Below, one piece after another: positions 7,767-15,690 of a DNA stretch of 46,752 nucleotides. Below the pieces are notes generated by a model. That model saw only the letters and a list, made by a program, of their open reading frames with translations. It was not told the origin of the DNA and made no database searches. The stretch lies in NCBI GenBank assembly GCA_944389565.1, contig CALXMV010000019.1, positions 1 through 46,752 on the forward strand, given 5' to 3'. Position 1 is the stretch's first letter; each line of letters begins with the position of its first letter. Both the position numbers and the translations under genes were made by a program. This DNA comes from an uncultured Kiritimatiellota bacterium (GTDB lineage Bacteria > Verrucomicrobiota > Kiritimatiellia > RFP12 > DVOR01).

Positions 7767-8906
7767 ATGGGCCTTTACATCGATATCCACGTGTTGCAGA
7801 CCGTCCCGCCGAGCTGCGTCAACCGCGACGACACCGGCAGCCCCAAGACCGCCCGTTACGGCGGCGTCACCCGCGCCCGCGTCTCCTCGCAGGCCTGGAA
7901 GCGCGCCGTCCGCCTGATGTTCCACGAGTTGTTGGGAAAATCGCAAATTGGCGTACGTACCAAGAACATTGTTGGAATGGTGGCGCGTGAAATCGATCCT
8001 GAACTTTCAGAAGATGCGCGAAAGCGTGCCATTGTGTTGCTGAGTGCTGCCGGACTAACGATTAAGGGAGAGAAGAAGGGAACGGACACGCTTTTCTTCA
8101 TGAGTCTAGACCAGGCAAAAACTCTTGCACAATATGCTGATGTCATTAACAGTAATGTCGTATTAGACCTAGCAGCGAGGCTTGGTCAAGAGAAGTTGTC
8201 CAAGAAGGAAAAGGAGAAGTTTGAAAAAGAATTGAAGGTGTTGAAAACCGCTGAACAGAATCTATTGAACGAGGAATGTAAGAAAGCGCTGAAGACATTA
8301 CCCTCCGTGGCCATGGCGCTTTTCGGGCGCATGGTGGCCGACGCCCCCTCGCTGAACTTCGACGCCGCCTGCCAGGTGGCCCACGCCATCTCCACCCACG
8401 CCGTGCAGAACGAGTTCGACTATTTCACGGCGGTGGACGATTGCGCCCCCGAGGACAACGCCGGTGCGGGCCACCTGGGCACCGTGGAGTTCAACTCTGC
8501 CACGCTCTACCGCTACGCCACCGTCAACGCCTGCGCGTTGGAGGAGAACCTCAAGGCCGACACGCCCCAGGCCGTCCGTGCCTTCGTCGAGGCCTTCGTC
8601 CGCTCCATGCCCACCGGCAAGCAGAACACCTTCGCCAACCGTACCCTCCCCGACGCTGTCGTCGTTATGCTCCGCGAGGATCAGCCCGTGAACCTTTGTG
8701 GTGCCTTCGAGACGCCCGTCGCCGCGAAGGAAGACGAGGGCTACGGCTACGTCGAGGCCTCCCAAAAGGCACTTGAGCGGGAGGCCAAGAAGGTCCTGAA
8801 GTACGTTGCGCCGCCTGTTGCACAGATTGAGGTCGGCCCGAACGGCACGCTGGCGGAGGTGCTCACGAAGCTGGAGGCGGAGGTTCGGACGCGACTGGGG
8901 GACTGA
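7767..8906 (+). CDS. cas7: Cas7e/Cse4 backbone subunit of Cascade
   Basis: A 379-residue RAMP protein, six copies of which coat the crRNA. It opens with YIDIHVLQTVPPSCVNRDDTG and RARVSSQAWKRAVR, both typical of Cas7e, and later has FGRMVAD and the AHAISTH block. AAAAAGGAGA at 7751-7760 is a strong Shine-Dalgarno for ATG 7767. Composition is a sandwich: 73% GC in 7801-7860, about 40% in 8101-8160, about 72% in 8341-8400. The AT-rich insert covers roughly residues 51-181 without breaking the frame, again suggesting segmental exchange. Confidence 0.95.
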   Translation: MGLYIDIHVLQTVPPSCVNRDDTGSPKTARYGGVTRARVSSQAWKRAVRLMFHELLGKSQIGVRTKNIVGMVAREIDPELSEDARKRAIVLLSAAGLTIKGEKKGTDTLFFMSLDQAKTLAQYADVINSNVVLDLAARLGQEKLSKKEKEKFEKELKVLKTAEQNLLNEECKKALKTLPSVAMALFGRMVADAPSLNFDAACQVAHAISTHAVQNEFDYFTAVDDCAPEDNAGAGHLGTVEFNSATLYRYATVNACALEENLKADTPQAVRAFVEAFVRSMPTGKQNTFANRTLPDAVVVMLREDQPVNLCGAFETPVAAKEDEGYGYVEASQKALEREAKKVLKYVAPPVAQIEVGPNGTLAEVLTKLEAEVRTRLGD

Positions 8907-8908
8907 CG

Positions 8909-9619
8909 ATGGCGACACTCCTCCTGCGTCTGGCCGCGCCGCTCCAAAGCTGGGGCGTGAACTCCAAGTTCGAGACGCGCAGAACCAACCGTGAGCCCAC
9001 CAAAAGCGGTGTCCTCGGCCTCGTGGCCGCCGCCATCGGCCTCCGCCGTGACGATGAGGAGGGCCTTGCCCGTCTCGTCCGCCTCCGTTTCGGCGTGCGC
9101 GTCGACCGTGAGGGCGACTTACTCGTGGACTACCATACGGCAAAGAATCCATTGCCTAAGGAAGTCAAGGAGTATCGGCAAAAAGGGAAAAAGCCGCCAG
9201 CCCCTTATGTCACGCATCGCCATTACCTGTGCGACGCCGTCTTCCTCGTCGGGTTGGAGAGCGATGACCGCGCGTGGTTGGGCGAGATCGAGGCGGCCCT
9301 GCGCCGCCCCGTCTACCCGCCCTTCCTCGGCCGCCGCTCCTGCCCGCCCACTCAGCCGCTCTGCCTGGGCCTCCGCGAGGCCGCGCTGGAGGAAGCCCTC
9401 CGTGCTGAGCCGCGTCTGGTCAAGCCCCGCCGCGGGGACGGCGATGTCCTTCGTCTGGTGATCGACGCCGCGCCTGGTGAGCCCGGCGTGCCCGTGCGCG
9501 ACCTGCCGCTTTCCTTCAGCCCCCTTCACCGTCGATTCGGCTTTCGTCCCGCGCGCGAAGTCTTCATAGACGCGCCCCCGCCGCCCGAGACCGAGCACGA
9601 CCCCTTAGCGGAACTGTGA
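8909..9619 (+). CDS. cas5: Cas5e subunit of Cascade
   Basis: A 236-residue RAMP protein that caps the 5' handle of the crRNA. Family marks are the start LLLRLAAPLQSWG, the TRRTNREPTKSGVLGLVAAAIG helix with the conserved P-T-K-S-G-V turn, and PYVTHRHYLCDAVFLV in the centre. Length is normal. It begins three bases after the cas7 stop. A short AT-leaning patch near 9120-9200 covers the usual variable loop. Confidence 0.95.
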   Translation: MATLLLRLAAPLQSWGVNSKFETRRTNREPTKSGVLGLVAAAIGLRRDDEEGLARLVRLRFGVRVDREGDLLVDYHTAKNPLPKEVKEYRQKGKKPPAPYVTHRHYLCDAVFLVGLESDDRAWLGEIEAALRRPVYPPFLGRRSCPPTQPLCLGLREAALEEALRAEPRLVKPRRGDGDVLRLVIDAAPGEPGVPVRDLPLSFSPLHRRFGFRPAREVFIDAPPPPETEHDPLAEL

Positions 9620-9627
9620 GGTGCCCC

Positions 9628-10260
9628 ATGTACTTATCCCAAGTGGAATTGGACACACGCAACCGTGAGACCCTCCGTGCCCTTGGCGTGCCGCGTCGTC
9701 TGCATGGCGCCGTCGAGGCCGCCTTCACGGGCCCGCGTACGCGCCGGCTCTGGCGTCTCGACCGTCGCGCCGGCCGCCTCTGGCTTCTCATCCTCAGCGA
9801 GGAAGTGCCCGAACTCTCCGGCATCGTCGCCCAGTTCGGCCCGCCCGACGGCTCCGCCGAGACGCGCGATTACGCGCCCCTCCTCGCCCGCGTCGCCGAG
9901 GGTACCGCTTGGCGCTTCCGCCTCACCGCCAACCCAGTGCAGAGCATCTCACACAAGAAAGGTCCCAAAGCCCGAGGCACCATTCACAACCACGTCACCG
10001 TGGAACAACAGGAACGCTGGCTCGCCGAGCGCGCACCCAAACACGGCTTCGCCCTTGAGCCCGACGCCTTCCGCGTGGTCGGCTCGCGCTGGATCGCCTT
10101 TGACAAGGCCACCGATGGCAACCGCGTTCGCATCCAAGCCGTCACCTTCGAGGGCCTCCTCCGCGTGACGGACGCCGCACGTTTCCGCGAGACCCTCACC
10201 CACGGCATCGGCCGCGGCAAGGCCTACGGCCTCGGCCTCCTCACCCTCATGCGGGCATGA
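9628..10260 (+). CDS. cas6e: Cas6e/Cse3 crRNA endoribonuclease
   Basis: A 210-residue RAMP endonuclease that cuts each CRISPR repeat at the base of its hairpin and stays on the 3' handle. MYLSQVELDT at the start matches Cas6e, which decides for ATG 9628 over the in-frame GTG at 9616. His26 in RRLHGAVEAAF sits where the family's catalytic histidine is found. The C-terminal glycine-rich loop GIGRGKAYGLGLLTL is complete. The stop overlaps cas1 by ATGA. Confidence 0.95.
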   Translation: MYLSQVELDTRNRETLRALGVPRRLHGAVEAAFTGPRTRRLWRLDRRAGRLWLLILSEEVPELSGIVAQFGPPDGSAETRDYAPLLARVAEGTAWRFRLTANPVQSISHKKGPKARGTIHNHVTVEQQERWLAERAPKHGFALEPDAFRVVGSRWIAFDKATDGNRVRIQAVTFEGLLRVTDAARFRETLTHGIGRGKAYGLGLLTLMRA

Positions 10261-11219
10261 ACGGCATGGGGACGCCGCCTGGCATCAAGCGCCCGGATCT
10301 GCAAACCCTCCCGCAGGTCAAGGATCGCATGACCTTCCTCTATTTGGAGCACTGCACCCTCGGCCGCCAAGACGGCGCCATCACCGTCACCGACGACAAA
10401 GGCATCATCCACATTCCCGCCGCCGCCATCTCCGTCCTCCTCCTCGGCCCCGGTACCCGCGTCACCCACCGCGCCATGGAGCTTATGGGCGACACCGGCG
10501 TCGGCGCCGTCTGGGTCGGCGAACACGGCGTGCGCTACTATGCCCATGGCCGCCCCCTCACCACCCGCGCCGGGCTCCTCATCCGCCAAGCCGAATGCGT
10601 CTCCAACGTCCGCCGCCACATCGAAGTCGTCCGCCGCATGTACGCCATGCGCTTCCCCGGCGAGGACGTCTCCCGCCTCACCCTCCAGCAACTCCGCGGC
10701 CGCGAAGGCGCTCGCGTCCGCAAAGCCTATCGTGCCGCCTCACGCGCCACCGGCGTCCCTTGGTCTGGCCGGGAATACGACCCCGACGACTTCGCGGCCG
10801 GAGATCCCGTCAACCAAGCACTCTCCGCCGCGCATGCCTGCCTCTACGGCCTCGCCCATGCCGTCATCGTCGCCCTCGGCCTCGCGCCTGGCCTCGGCTT
10901 TGTCCATGTCGGCCACGAACGTTCCTTCGTTTACGACGTTGCCGATCTTTACAAGGCCGAGGTCACCATCCCCATCGCCTTTCGGATTGCCGCCCAAGCA
11001 CCCGAAGACCTCCCCGCCGCCACCCGTCGTGCCGTCCGCGATGCCCTCGTCGAACACCACATCCTCGAACGCATGGTCCACGACATCCGTGCCCTCCTCC
11101 TCCCGGAAGATGCCACAGAGCCCCCCGAAGAAACCGTCTACCTCTGGGACAACACCCTCGGCACCATCGCCAGCGCCATCAACCACTCCCACGCCGACCG
11201 GGAGGAACCGCCATCCTAG
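10257..11219 (+). CDS. cas1: Cas1 integrase, type I-E
   Basis: A 320-residue spacer integrase. By alignment with E. coli Cas1 the metal ligands are E150 (GREGARVR), H217 (GFVHVG) and D230 (YDVAD). Their spacing of 67 and 13 residues equals E141/H208/D221 of E. coli. The N-terminal beta domain and the helical C-terminal domain are complete, so the protein should be active. It starts with ATGA overlap on cas6e. Its stop codon TAG at 11217-11219 lies inside the start of cas2, which implies translational coupling. Confidence 0.97.
   Translation: MNGMGTPPGIKRPDLQTLPQVKDRMTFLYLEHCTLGRQDGAITVTDDKGIIHIPAAAISVLLLGPGTRVTHRAMELMGDTGVGAVWVGEHGVRYYAHGRPLTTRAGLLIRQAECVSNVRRHIEVVRRMYAMRFPGEDVSRLTLQQLRGREGARVRKAYRAASRATGVPWSGREYDPDDFAAGDPVNQALSAAHACLYGLAHAVIVALGLAPGLGFVHVGHERSFVYDVADLYKAEVTIPIAFRIAAQAPEDLPAATRRAVRDALVEHHILERMVHDIRALLLPEDATEPPEETVYLWDNTLGTIASAINHSHADREEPPS
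11200..11206 (+). promoter_or_regulatory. Shine-Dalgarno deciding the non-canonical cas2 start
   Basis: GGGAGGA lies six bases before the ATC at 11213. It is a near-perfect ribosome-binding site within the last codons of cas1, with no in-frame ATG, GTG or TTG at a usable distance. Its presence argues that translation begins at that ATC. Confidence 0.6.
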
Positions 11220-12082
11220 TCCTCACCCTCACAGACTGCCCGCCTTCTCTCCGCGGTGATCTTTCCAAATGGCTCTGCGAACTCAATGCAGGCGTCTACG
11301 TCGGTCACGTCAGCAGTCGCGTGCGAGACGCCCTGTGGGAACGCATCTGCCTACACCTCAAACACGGGCGCGCCACCCTCGTCTACTCCACCGACAGCGA
11401 GCAGCGCCTCACCTTCCGCGTCCACAACACCCCCTGGCAGCCAGTGGACCTCGACGGCATCACCCTCATGCGCCGCCCCCTCCCCACCGCACCCGCCGAA
11501 GGCGAGACACTCCGCCCCGGCTTCAGCAAGGCCGCCCAACGCCTCATCGCCCAACGTACCCAAGCCAAACGCGCCCGCGCCAACACCGACTACGTCGCAA
11601 TCGACCTCGAGACCACCGGCCTCAACCTCACCACCGACTCCATCATCGAATACGGCGCCGTCAAAGTCGAGCACGGCACCCCCACCCAAACCTTCTCCGC
11701 ACTCGTCCGCCAACCCTCACCCCTCCCACCCCCCGTCGCCACCCTCACCGGCCTCGACGACACCACCCTCTCCCGCAAAGGGCAGCCACCCGAACAAGCC
11801 CTCGCCGACTTCCTCGCCTTCCTTGGTAAACACCCCCTCATCGGCTATAATGTCGCTTTCGATTTCGCCTTCCTTCGCGCCGCTTGCGCCCGCCACACCC
11901 AACCGCCCCCCACCAACCCCGCCCGCGACATCCTCCCTCTCGCCCGCCGCAAATGCCCACACCTCCCCGACCACCGCCTCGAAACCCTCGCCCGACACTT
12001 CGCCATCCCCATCACCCACCCCCATCGAGCCCTCGACGACGCCCTCCTCACCCATCTCCTCTATCTCAAACTCAATGAATAA
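11213..12082 (+). CDS. cas2: Cas2 fused to a DnaQ-like (DEDDh) 3'-5' exonuclease
   Basis: A 289-residue fusion. Residues 1-92 are Cas2e, with CPPSLRG, NAGVYVGHVS and PVDLDG as in E. coli Cas2. After a basic linker, residues 126-289 form a DEDDh exonuclease with Exo I D131/E133 (AIDLETTG), Exo II D217 (NVAFDFAFL) and Exo III H271/D276 (HRALDDA), all present. Such fusions are known in some I-E systems and trim prespacers before integration. Aligned to E. coli Cas2, the initiator methionine falls on an ATC codon at 11213. The next in-frame GTG, near residue 37, would delete the first strand and helix. Confidence 0.9.
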   Translation: MLVLTLTDCPPSLRGDLSKWLCELNAGVYVGHVSSRVRDALWERICLHLKHGRATLVYSTDSEQRLTFRVHNTPWQPVDLDGITLMRRPLPTAPAEGETLRPGFSKAAQRLIAQRTQAKRARANTDYVAIDLETTGLNLTTDSIIEYGAVKVEHGTPTQTFSALVRQPSPLPPPVATLTGLDDTTLSRKGQPPEQALADFLAFLGKHPLIGYNVAFDFAFLRAACARHTQPPPTNPARDILPLARRKCPHLPDHRLETLARHFAIPITHPHRALDDALLTHLLYLKLNE

Positions 12083-12129
12083 CCCACCCCTTAAAACCTC
12101 AACCCCACTCACCACGCCATTTCGTAAGC
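12083..12129 (+). promoter_or_regulatory. candidate CRISPR leader (only 47 bp of non-coding DNA)
   Basis: Between the cas2-dnaQ stop and the first repeat lie 47 bp, richer in A/T than the genes but C-rich on this strand. The array's position, repeat orientation and degenerate last repeat all put the leader here. E. coli needs about 60 bp of leader with an IHF site for integration, so the functional leader and the array promoter probably extend into the cas2-dnaQ coding end. I see no clear -35/-10 pair inside the 47 bp. Confidence 0.5.
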
Positions 12130-13987
12130 CTACTCCCCGCACACGCGGGGATGATCCGCAGGGAGGCGAGGATTGACATGGAAGACAATCCTACTCCCCG
12201 CACACGCGGGGATGATCCCGATGCAGGACCGGCTCGATGCCATTCGAGAACCTACTCCCCGCACACGCGGGGATGATCCCGCGACGGCGTAGAAGGCCAG
12301 TTGCTCCCAGTACTACTCCCCGCACACGCGGGGATGATCCCGCAAATGAAACCGTCTGCCCCTAACTCTTCCGCTACTCCCCGCACACGCGGGGATGATC
12401 CTGGATGGAATGTGACGATAAAAGTCCAATCATACTACTCCCCGCACACGCGGGGATGATCCCGTCAAAAGTTCGTAACATAATCAATCCAATGGCTACT
12501 CCCCGCACACGCGGGGATGATCCCGACGGGCGGCGAGGTCCTTGAGGTGAGCTTTCCTACTCCCCGCACACGCGGGGATGATCCTCAGATGCGGGGAAGC
12601 GTATCCCAAAGACAGCGCTACTCCCCGCACACGCGGGGATGATCCCATCTCGAAAGCGACGTTCGTCGCCATCGGCAGCTACTCCCCGCACACGCGGGGA
12701 TGATCCCCGTCCCCGTAGCCCACGACGCGTAGTCCATCGCTACTCCCCGCACACGCGGGGATGATCCGAGCTCGCCCTCGCCGTTGCGGATGGGCGGGAA
12801 CTACTCCCCGCACACGCGGGGATGATCCGTGCGGGGCGCGGGAGATCCCGTTGTAATTGCGCTACTCCCCGCACACGCGGGGATGATCCTCGCAGGAGGG
12901 CACTACGCCTTCTTCCTGTGCGCTACTCCCCGCACACGCGGGGATGATCCCACACACGACGATTTTCCGCCAGAAGTTCTGAACTACTCCCCGCACACGC
13001 GGGGATGATCCTTTGTACCCGAAGTACAACTGAGAAAGGAGGAACTACTCCCCGCACACGCGGGGATGATCCCGAGGGCTCCGACTGGCTCGGGTATGCC
13101 ATGGACTACTCCCCGCACACGCGGGGATGATCCGGCAGAATGAGGAAGGAATCAAAATGAAAGACGCTACTCCCCGCACACGCGGGGATGATCCCCACAT
13201 CGACGACAGCTACGACAAGGATTTTTCCTACTCCCCGCACACGCGGGGATGATCCGAGAGGATGAGCAGGGCATCGGCCGTTTTGAGCCTACTCCCCGCA
13301 CACGCGGGGATGATCCGGAAAGATTCCAAATCTTGCTGCAGGAAAGAAACTACTCCCCGCACACGCGGGGATGATCCCATCCTCAACGTCGCTTGCGCCC
13401 ACCTCATCGACTACTCCCCGCACACGCGGGGATGATCCCGCCCGAGTGTCACCGTTTGATTTTTGTAGTACCTACTCCCCGCACACGCGGGGATGATCCC
13501 TCGACCTACTCTTCGTCCAAAGCGACGCTCATCTACTCCCCGCACACGCGGGGATGATCCTGAGTATGGGAGGCGGTCTTGGTGGAGGAATGGCTACTCC
13601 CCGCACACGCGGGGATGATCCCTTGACGCGCTCTTGGTCCCCACCAAGCTCGTCCTACTCCCCGCACACGCGGGGATGATCCCGACGGCGAGCCCGTCGT
13701 CAAGGACGTCTCCGACTACTCCCCGCACACGCGGGGATGATCCCTGCCTGACCTCGACCAAGTTCGTCCCGACCATCTACTCCCCGCACACGCGGGGATG
13801 ATCCCTTCTTGAAAACTGCGACTGAAGCGATGGAACTCTACTCCCCGCACACGCGGGGATGATCCCATCAGCGACCCCGCGCTCTTTCTGGACATCTCCT
13901 ACTCCCCGCACACGCGGGGATGATCCTTCGGCCGGCGAAGGTCGGGAGCTCGTCTTTCGCTATTCCCCGCACACGCGGGGATGATCC
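12130..13987 (+). CRISPR. type I-E array, 31 repeats of 28 bp and 30 spacers of 33 bp
   Basis: Repeats start at 12130 and recur every 61 bp to 13960 without exception. All look identical except the last (13960-13987), where CTACT is CTATT, the usual decay at the distal end. The hairpin is CCCCGCACACGCGGGG followed by ATGATCC, so the plus strand is the crRNA strand and Cas6e would leave a handle of ATGATCC plus one base. All 30 spacers are 33 bp and no two are alike. Several read as phage-like coding sequence or as a Shine-Dalgarno plus ATG (spacers 15, 17). I found no spacer that matches other parts of this window by eye. The first base of the spacers is C 18, T 6, G 6, A 0. Confidence 0.98.
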
Positions 13988-14953
13988 AGTCATCCCTGCA
14001 GCCATCAGCCGTTGAGCGTAGGTGTAGACGCTCTGCGCGTAGTCGTTGCGAGCCTTCTGCTCCTGCTCCGATAGCGCGACCTGCGCGGCTAAGTTGGCGC
14101 GTTGCTGCTGGTAGGCCTCGTTCTTGGCGACCGCCTGCGCCTCGGCTTGCTCGCGTTCGCGTTCCGCCTGCTTGGCCGCCTCTTGCACCTCGCCGACAAT
14201 GCGGTCGTAAATCATCCCGTTCAGCACCTTGAGAACGGTATCCATGTCCTCGGGGTTGTCGAGGCCGGTATGTTTTCCGAAGGTGAGCCGAATGGCCTCG
14301 CTGTTGTATTCCGCCGGGGTGATAAGCGTCCTGCGCCCGTTGAGGATTTGAGAATAAAAGTATTGCGCCATCTCCCCAGCCTCATCGAGATCGGAAAGGA
14401 GCGTACCGGCACGCTCAGCCGCGCCGATTCGCTCCTCGCGCCGCTGTTGCTCGTTGGCAATCATGCCGGCGAGCACCTCTTTTTGCGCCCCGATGGTCTT
14501 GGTCGCCCCCGCGATGCGCTCCCACGCCTCGGCCTGTTCCTCCAGCGTAGTTTTTCCGCTCTTGATGTCCTCCATCGTCTGGGCGTATTCTTTCGCGCCA
14601 ACGCCGGCGGCCTTTGCGGCGGCCTCCAATCGCACTGCCTGTTCTGTGCTCGTGCCGAGGTCTTTCGTAGTCTTGTCCACTTGCTTGCCGAGCTCAGCAT
14701 AGGACTGCTTGGCGTTGAAAATACGCATACTAAAATCAGCTAAAGCGTCAATTCCTCTATTGATAAGGTTTGTGATTGTCGCTCCGATAACGGACAATGG
14801 CGTCACCGCGCCGATTATCGACTTGATACTCTCTTGGGATTTCGCCTTCATCTCATCGGCGACCATTACGCCTTGGACAGAGAGCTTTTTAAGTTCTTCG
14901 GTCGCTTGCGAAACGTCTGCCGTCGCTTTTACCTCAAGTCGTGCCTGTGCCAT
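13868..14953 (-). pseudogene. truncated phage tail tape-measure-like gene fused to the CRISPR array
   Basis: The frame starts at ATG 14953 with Shine-Dalgarno GGAGG at a good distance. The 322 residues down to 13988 are alanine- and glutamate-rich, with long heptad helices (residues about 90-200 and 255-315) and a hydrophobic stretch near residues 50-75. The opening MAQARLEVKATADVSQ followed by coiled coils is typical of tail tape-measure proteins. The gene then runs straight into the last repeat, and its final 39 codons to 13868 are antisense repeat and spacer. Tape-measure genes are usually over 600 codons, so the 3' part is lost. Annotated as a remnant; a truncated but expressed protein cannot be excluded. 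Confidence 0.7.
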
Positions 14954-14972
14954 TTACTTCCTCCAATCAATA

Positions 14973-14981
14973 TGCTATCAT
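14973..14981 (+). promoter_or_regulatory. extended -10 promoter, apparently leaderless, for the 76-aa gene
   Basis: TGCTATCAT is preceded at 17 bp by TTTACT (14953-14958), a fair -35. The predicted +1 is 14988, the A of the ATG. No Shine-Dalgarno could be present in such a message. The promoter overlaps the ribosome-binding region of the divergent tape-measure gene. Confidence 0.55.
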
Positions 14982-14987
14982 TTAAGT

Positions 14988-15218
14988 ATGGCAGAGTTTG
15001 TGGTATGTTCTGTGATTTTTGTATTGGCGCTCCTTATTTGGCACGTCTATAGCCGGTACGTACTTATCCCGAAAATCGACCGGGCTTTCACCGAGAAGGA
15101 AAGCGGAAAAGTCGTAATCACAAAAATTGTGTTTGTGAAAGACAATGGAGACGGGACGTATACGGTCGTCCCAGAGCAGTCCGTCCGTCGTGTCGTTGGC
15201 ACGCGAAGCGTTAAGTAA
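14988..15218 (+). CDS. small membrane-anchored protein of the prophage remnant (76 aa)
   Basis: The sequence opens with a hydrophobic segment, residues 4-20 (FVVCSVIFVLALLIWHV), then a basic and charged soluble tail with a KDNGDGTYTV turn near residues 51-60. That topology is one transmembrane helix with a small cytoplasmic or periplasmic domain. I recognise no family. It lies head-to-head with the tape-measure fragment, 34 bp apart, on the strand opposite to the phage gene. Composition is well below the chromosomal average (45% GC in 15001-15060), which fits acquired DNA. A phage moron or superinfection-exclusion role is possible but unsupported. Confidence 0.6.
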   Translation: MAEFVVCSVIFVLALLIWHVYSRYVLIPKIDRAFTEKESGKVVITKIVFVKDNGDGTYTVVPEQSVRRVVGTRSVK

Positions 15219-15230
15219 TCGTGCCATCTC

Positions 15231-15419
15231 TTAGCCCTCCCCGAAGATTTCGTCCTGCCGCTTCTGCGTCTCATAGTCCACAAAGTGAGCACCTGCCAGC
15301 TCGTCCTCGGCGAGGAGCCATGCGATGGCGTCCTTGGCCGGCAAGTCAAGAACGCTCCGCGTCCCGGCCAAATCCTCGGCCACGCCATGCAATAACGCGA
15401 CGCGCAATGCGAGGCGCAT
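15231..15419 (-). CDS. possible tail-assembly (gpT-like) fragment, 62 aa or more
   Basis: The protein reads like the C-terminal half of a phage tail-assembly chaperone: a helix with LRVALLHG, then DLPAKDAIAWLLAEDEL and an acidic end FVDYETQKRQDE. This is a loose match in pattern only. It lies upstream of the tape-measure gene on the same strand, where such chaperones occur. The ATG at 15419 has no Shine-Dalgarno. The same frame stays open upstream for about 37 codons with protein-like content but has no start, so the gene has lost its 5' end or is reached by frameshifting. Confidence 0.35.
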   Translation of the reverse strand: MRLALRVALLHGVAEDLAGTRSVLDLPAKDAIAWLLAEDELAGAHFVDYETQKRQDEIFGEG

Positions 15420-15657
15420 GACGGCGGACGCGACGAACGGCGGGATTCGACCAACCGATGCGGAATGAGTGCCGGTCCATATGCATGCACTGAAGGTGGT
15501 GGAGCGTTTCCATGCCTTGATTCATGCAGGACACCTTATCAGAATCCCAGGGAGACGAGGACGGGTAATCGCGTCTCTCCCTACGAAGCCAGATTACGAA
15601 ATTCGCACCCCTCGCGCAAATATCTCGATTTGAGGCGTTCACGACTTTAGACATCCA
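15420..15657. other. degraded prophage-remnant DNA without a clear gene
   Basis: All three minus-strand frames are open for part of this stretch, but none has protein-like content and a start signal throughout. The segment from about 15425 to 15530 extends the 62-residue frame. The rest, up to the promoter at 15658, holds nothing I can support. Confidence 0.4.
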
Positions 15658-15666
15658 TGATATAAT
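15658..15666 (+). promoter_or_regulatory. perfect extended -10 promoter of the AT-rich orphan gene
   Basis: TGATATAAT gives a predicted +1 near 15673 and a leader of about 18 nt that contains the Shine-Dalgarno GGAGGAAA (15681-15688). Unlike several other promoters in the window, this one is followed by a conventional leader. Confidence 0.6.
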
Positions 15667-15690
15667 TGGCTTCGTTTGTCGGAGGAAATC

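Noticed and set aside
11823..11851. TTGGTA-N17-TATAAT inside cas2-dnaQ as a promoter for the array
   Set aside because: TATAAT here is the codons TAT-AAT of the conserved exonuclease motif GYNVAFD, so it is forced by the protein. It lies about 280 bp before the array. Possible, but not supported.
12158..12190. TTGACA inside spacer 1 as a -35 element
   Set aside because: Spacer sequence is foreign and changes with each acquisition; no -10 follows at the right distance.
13594..13776. Minus-strand open frame of 60 codons inside the CRISPR array
   Set aside because: It is repeat and spacer read backwards (SSPRVRG and IIPACAGS motifs come from the repeat); such frames are a well-known artefact.
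12130..13987. Self-targeting spacers
   Set aside because: I compared the 30 spacers by eye with the phage remnant and genes here and saw no match. A proper search is needed, but nothing supports a claim.
15346..15654. 102-codon minus frame upstream of the tail fragment
   Set aside because: Its ATG has no Shine-Dalgarno, the content is Arg/Ser/His-biased without a pattern, and it overlaps another frame with better coding character.
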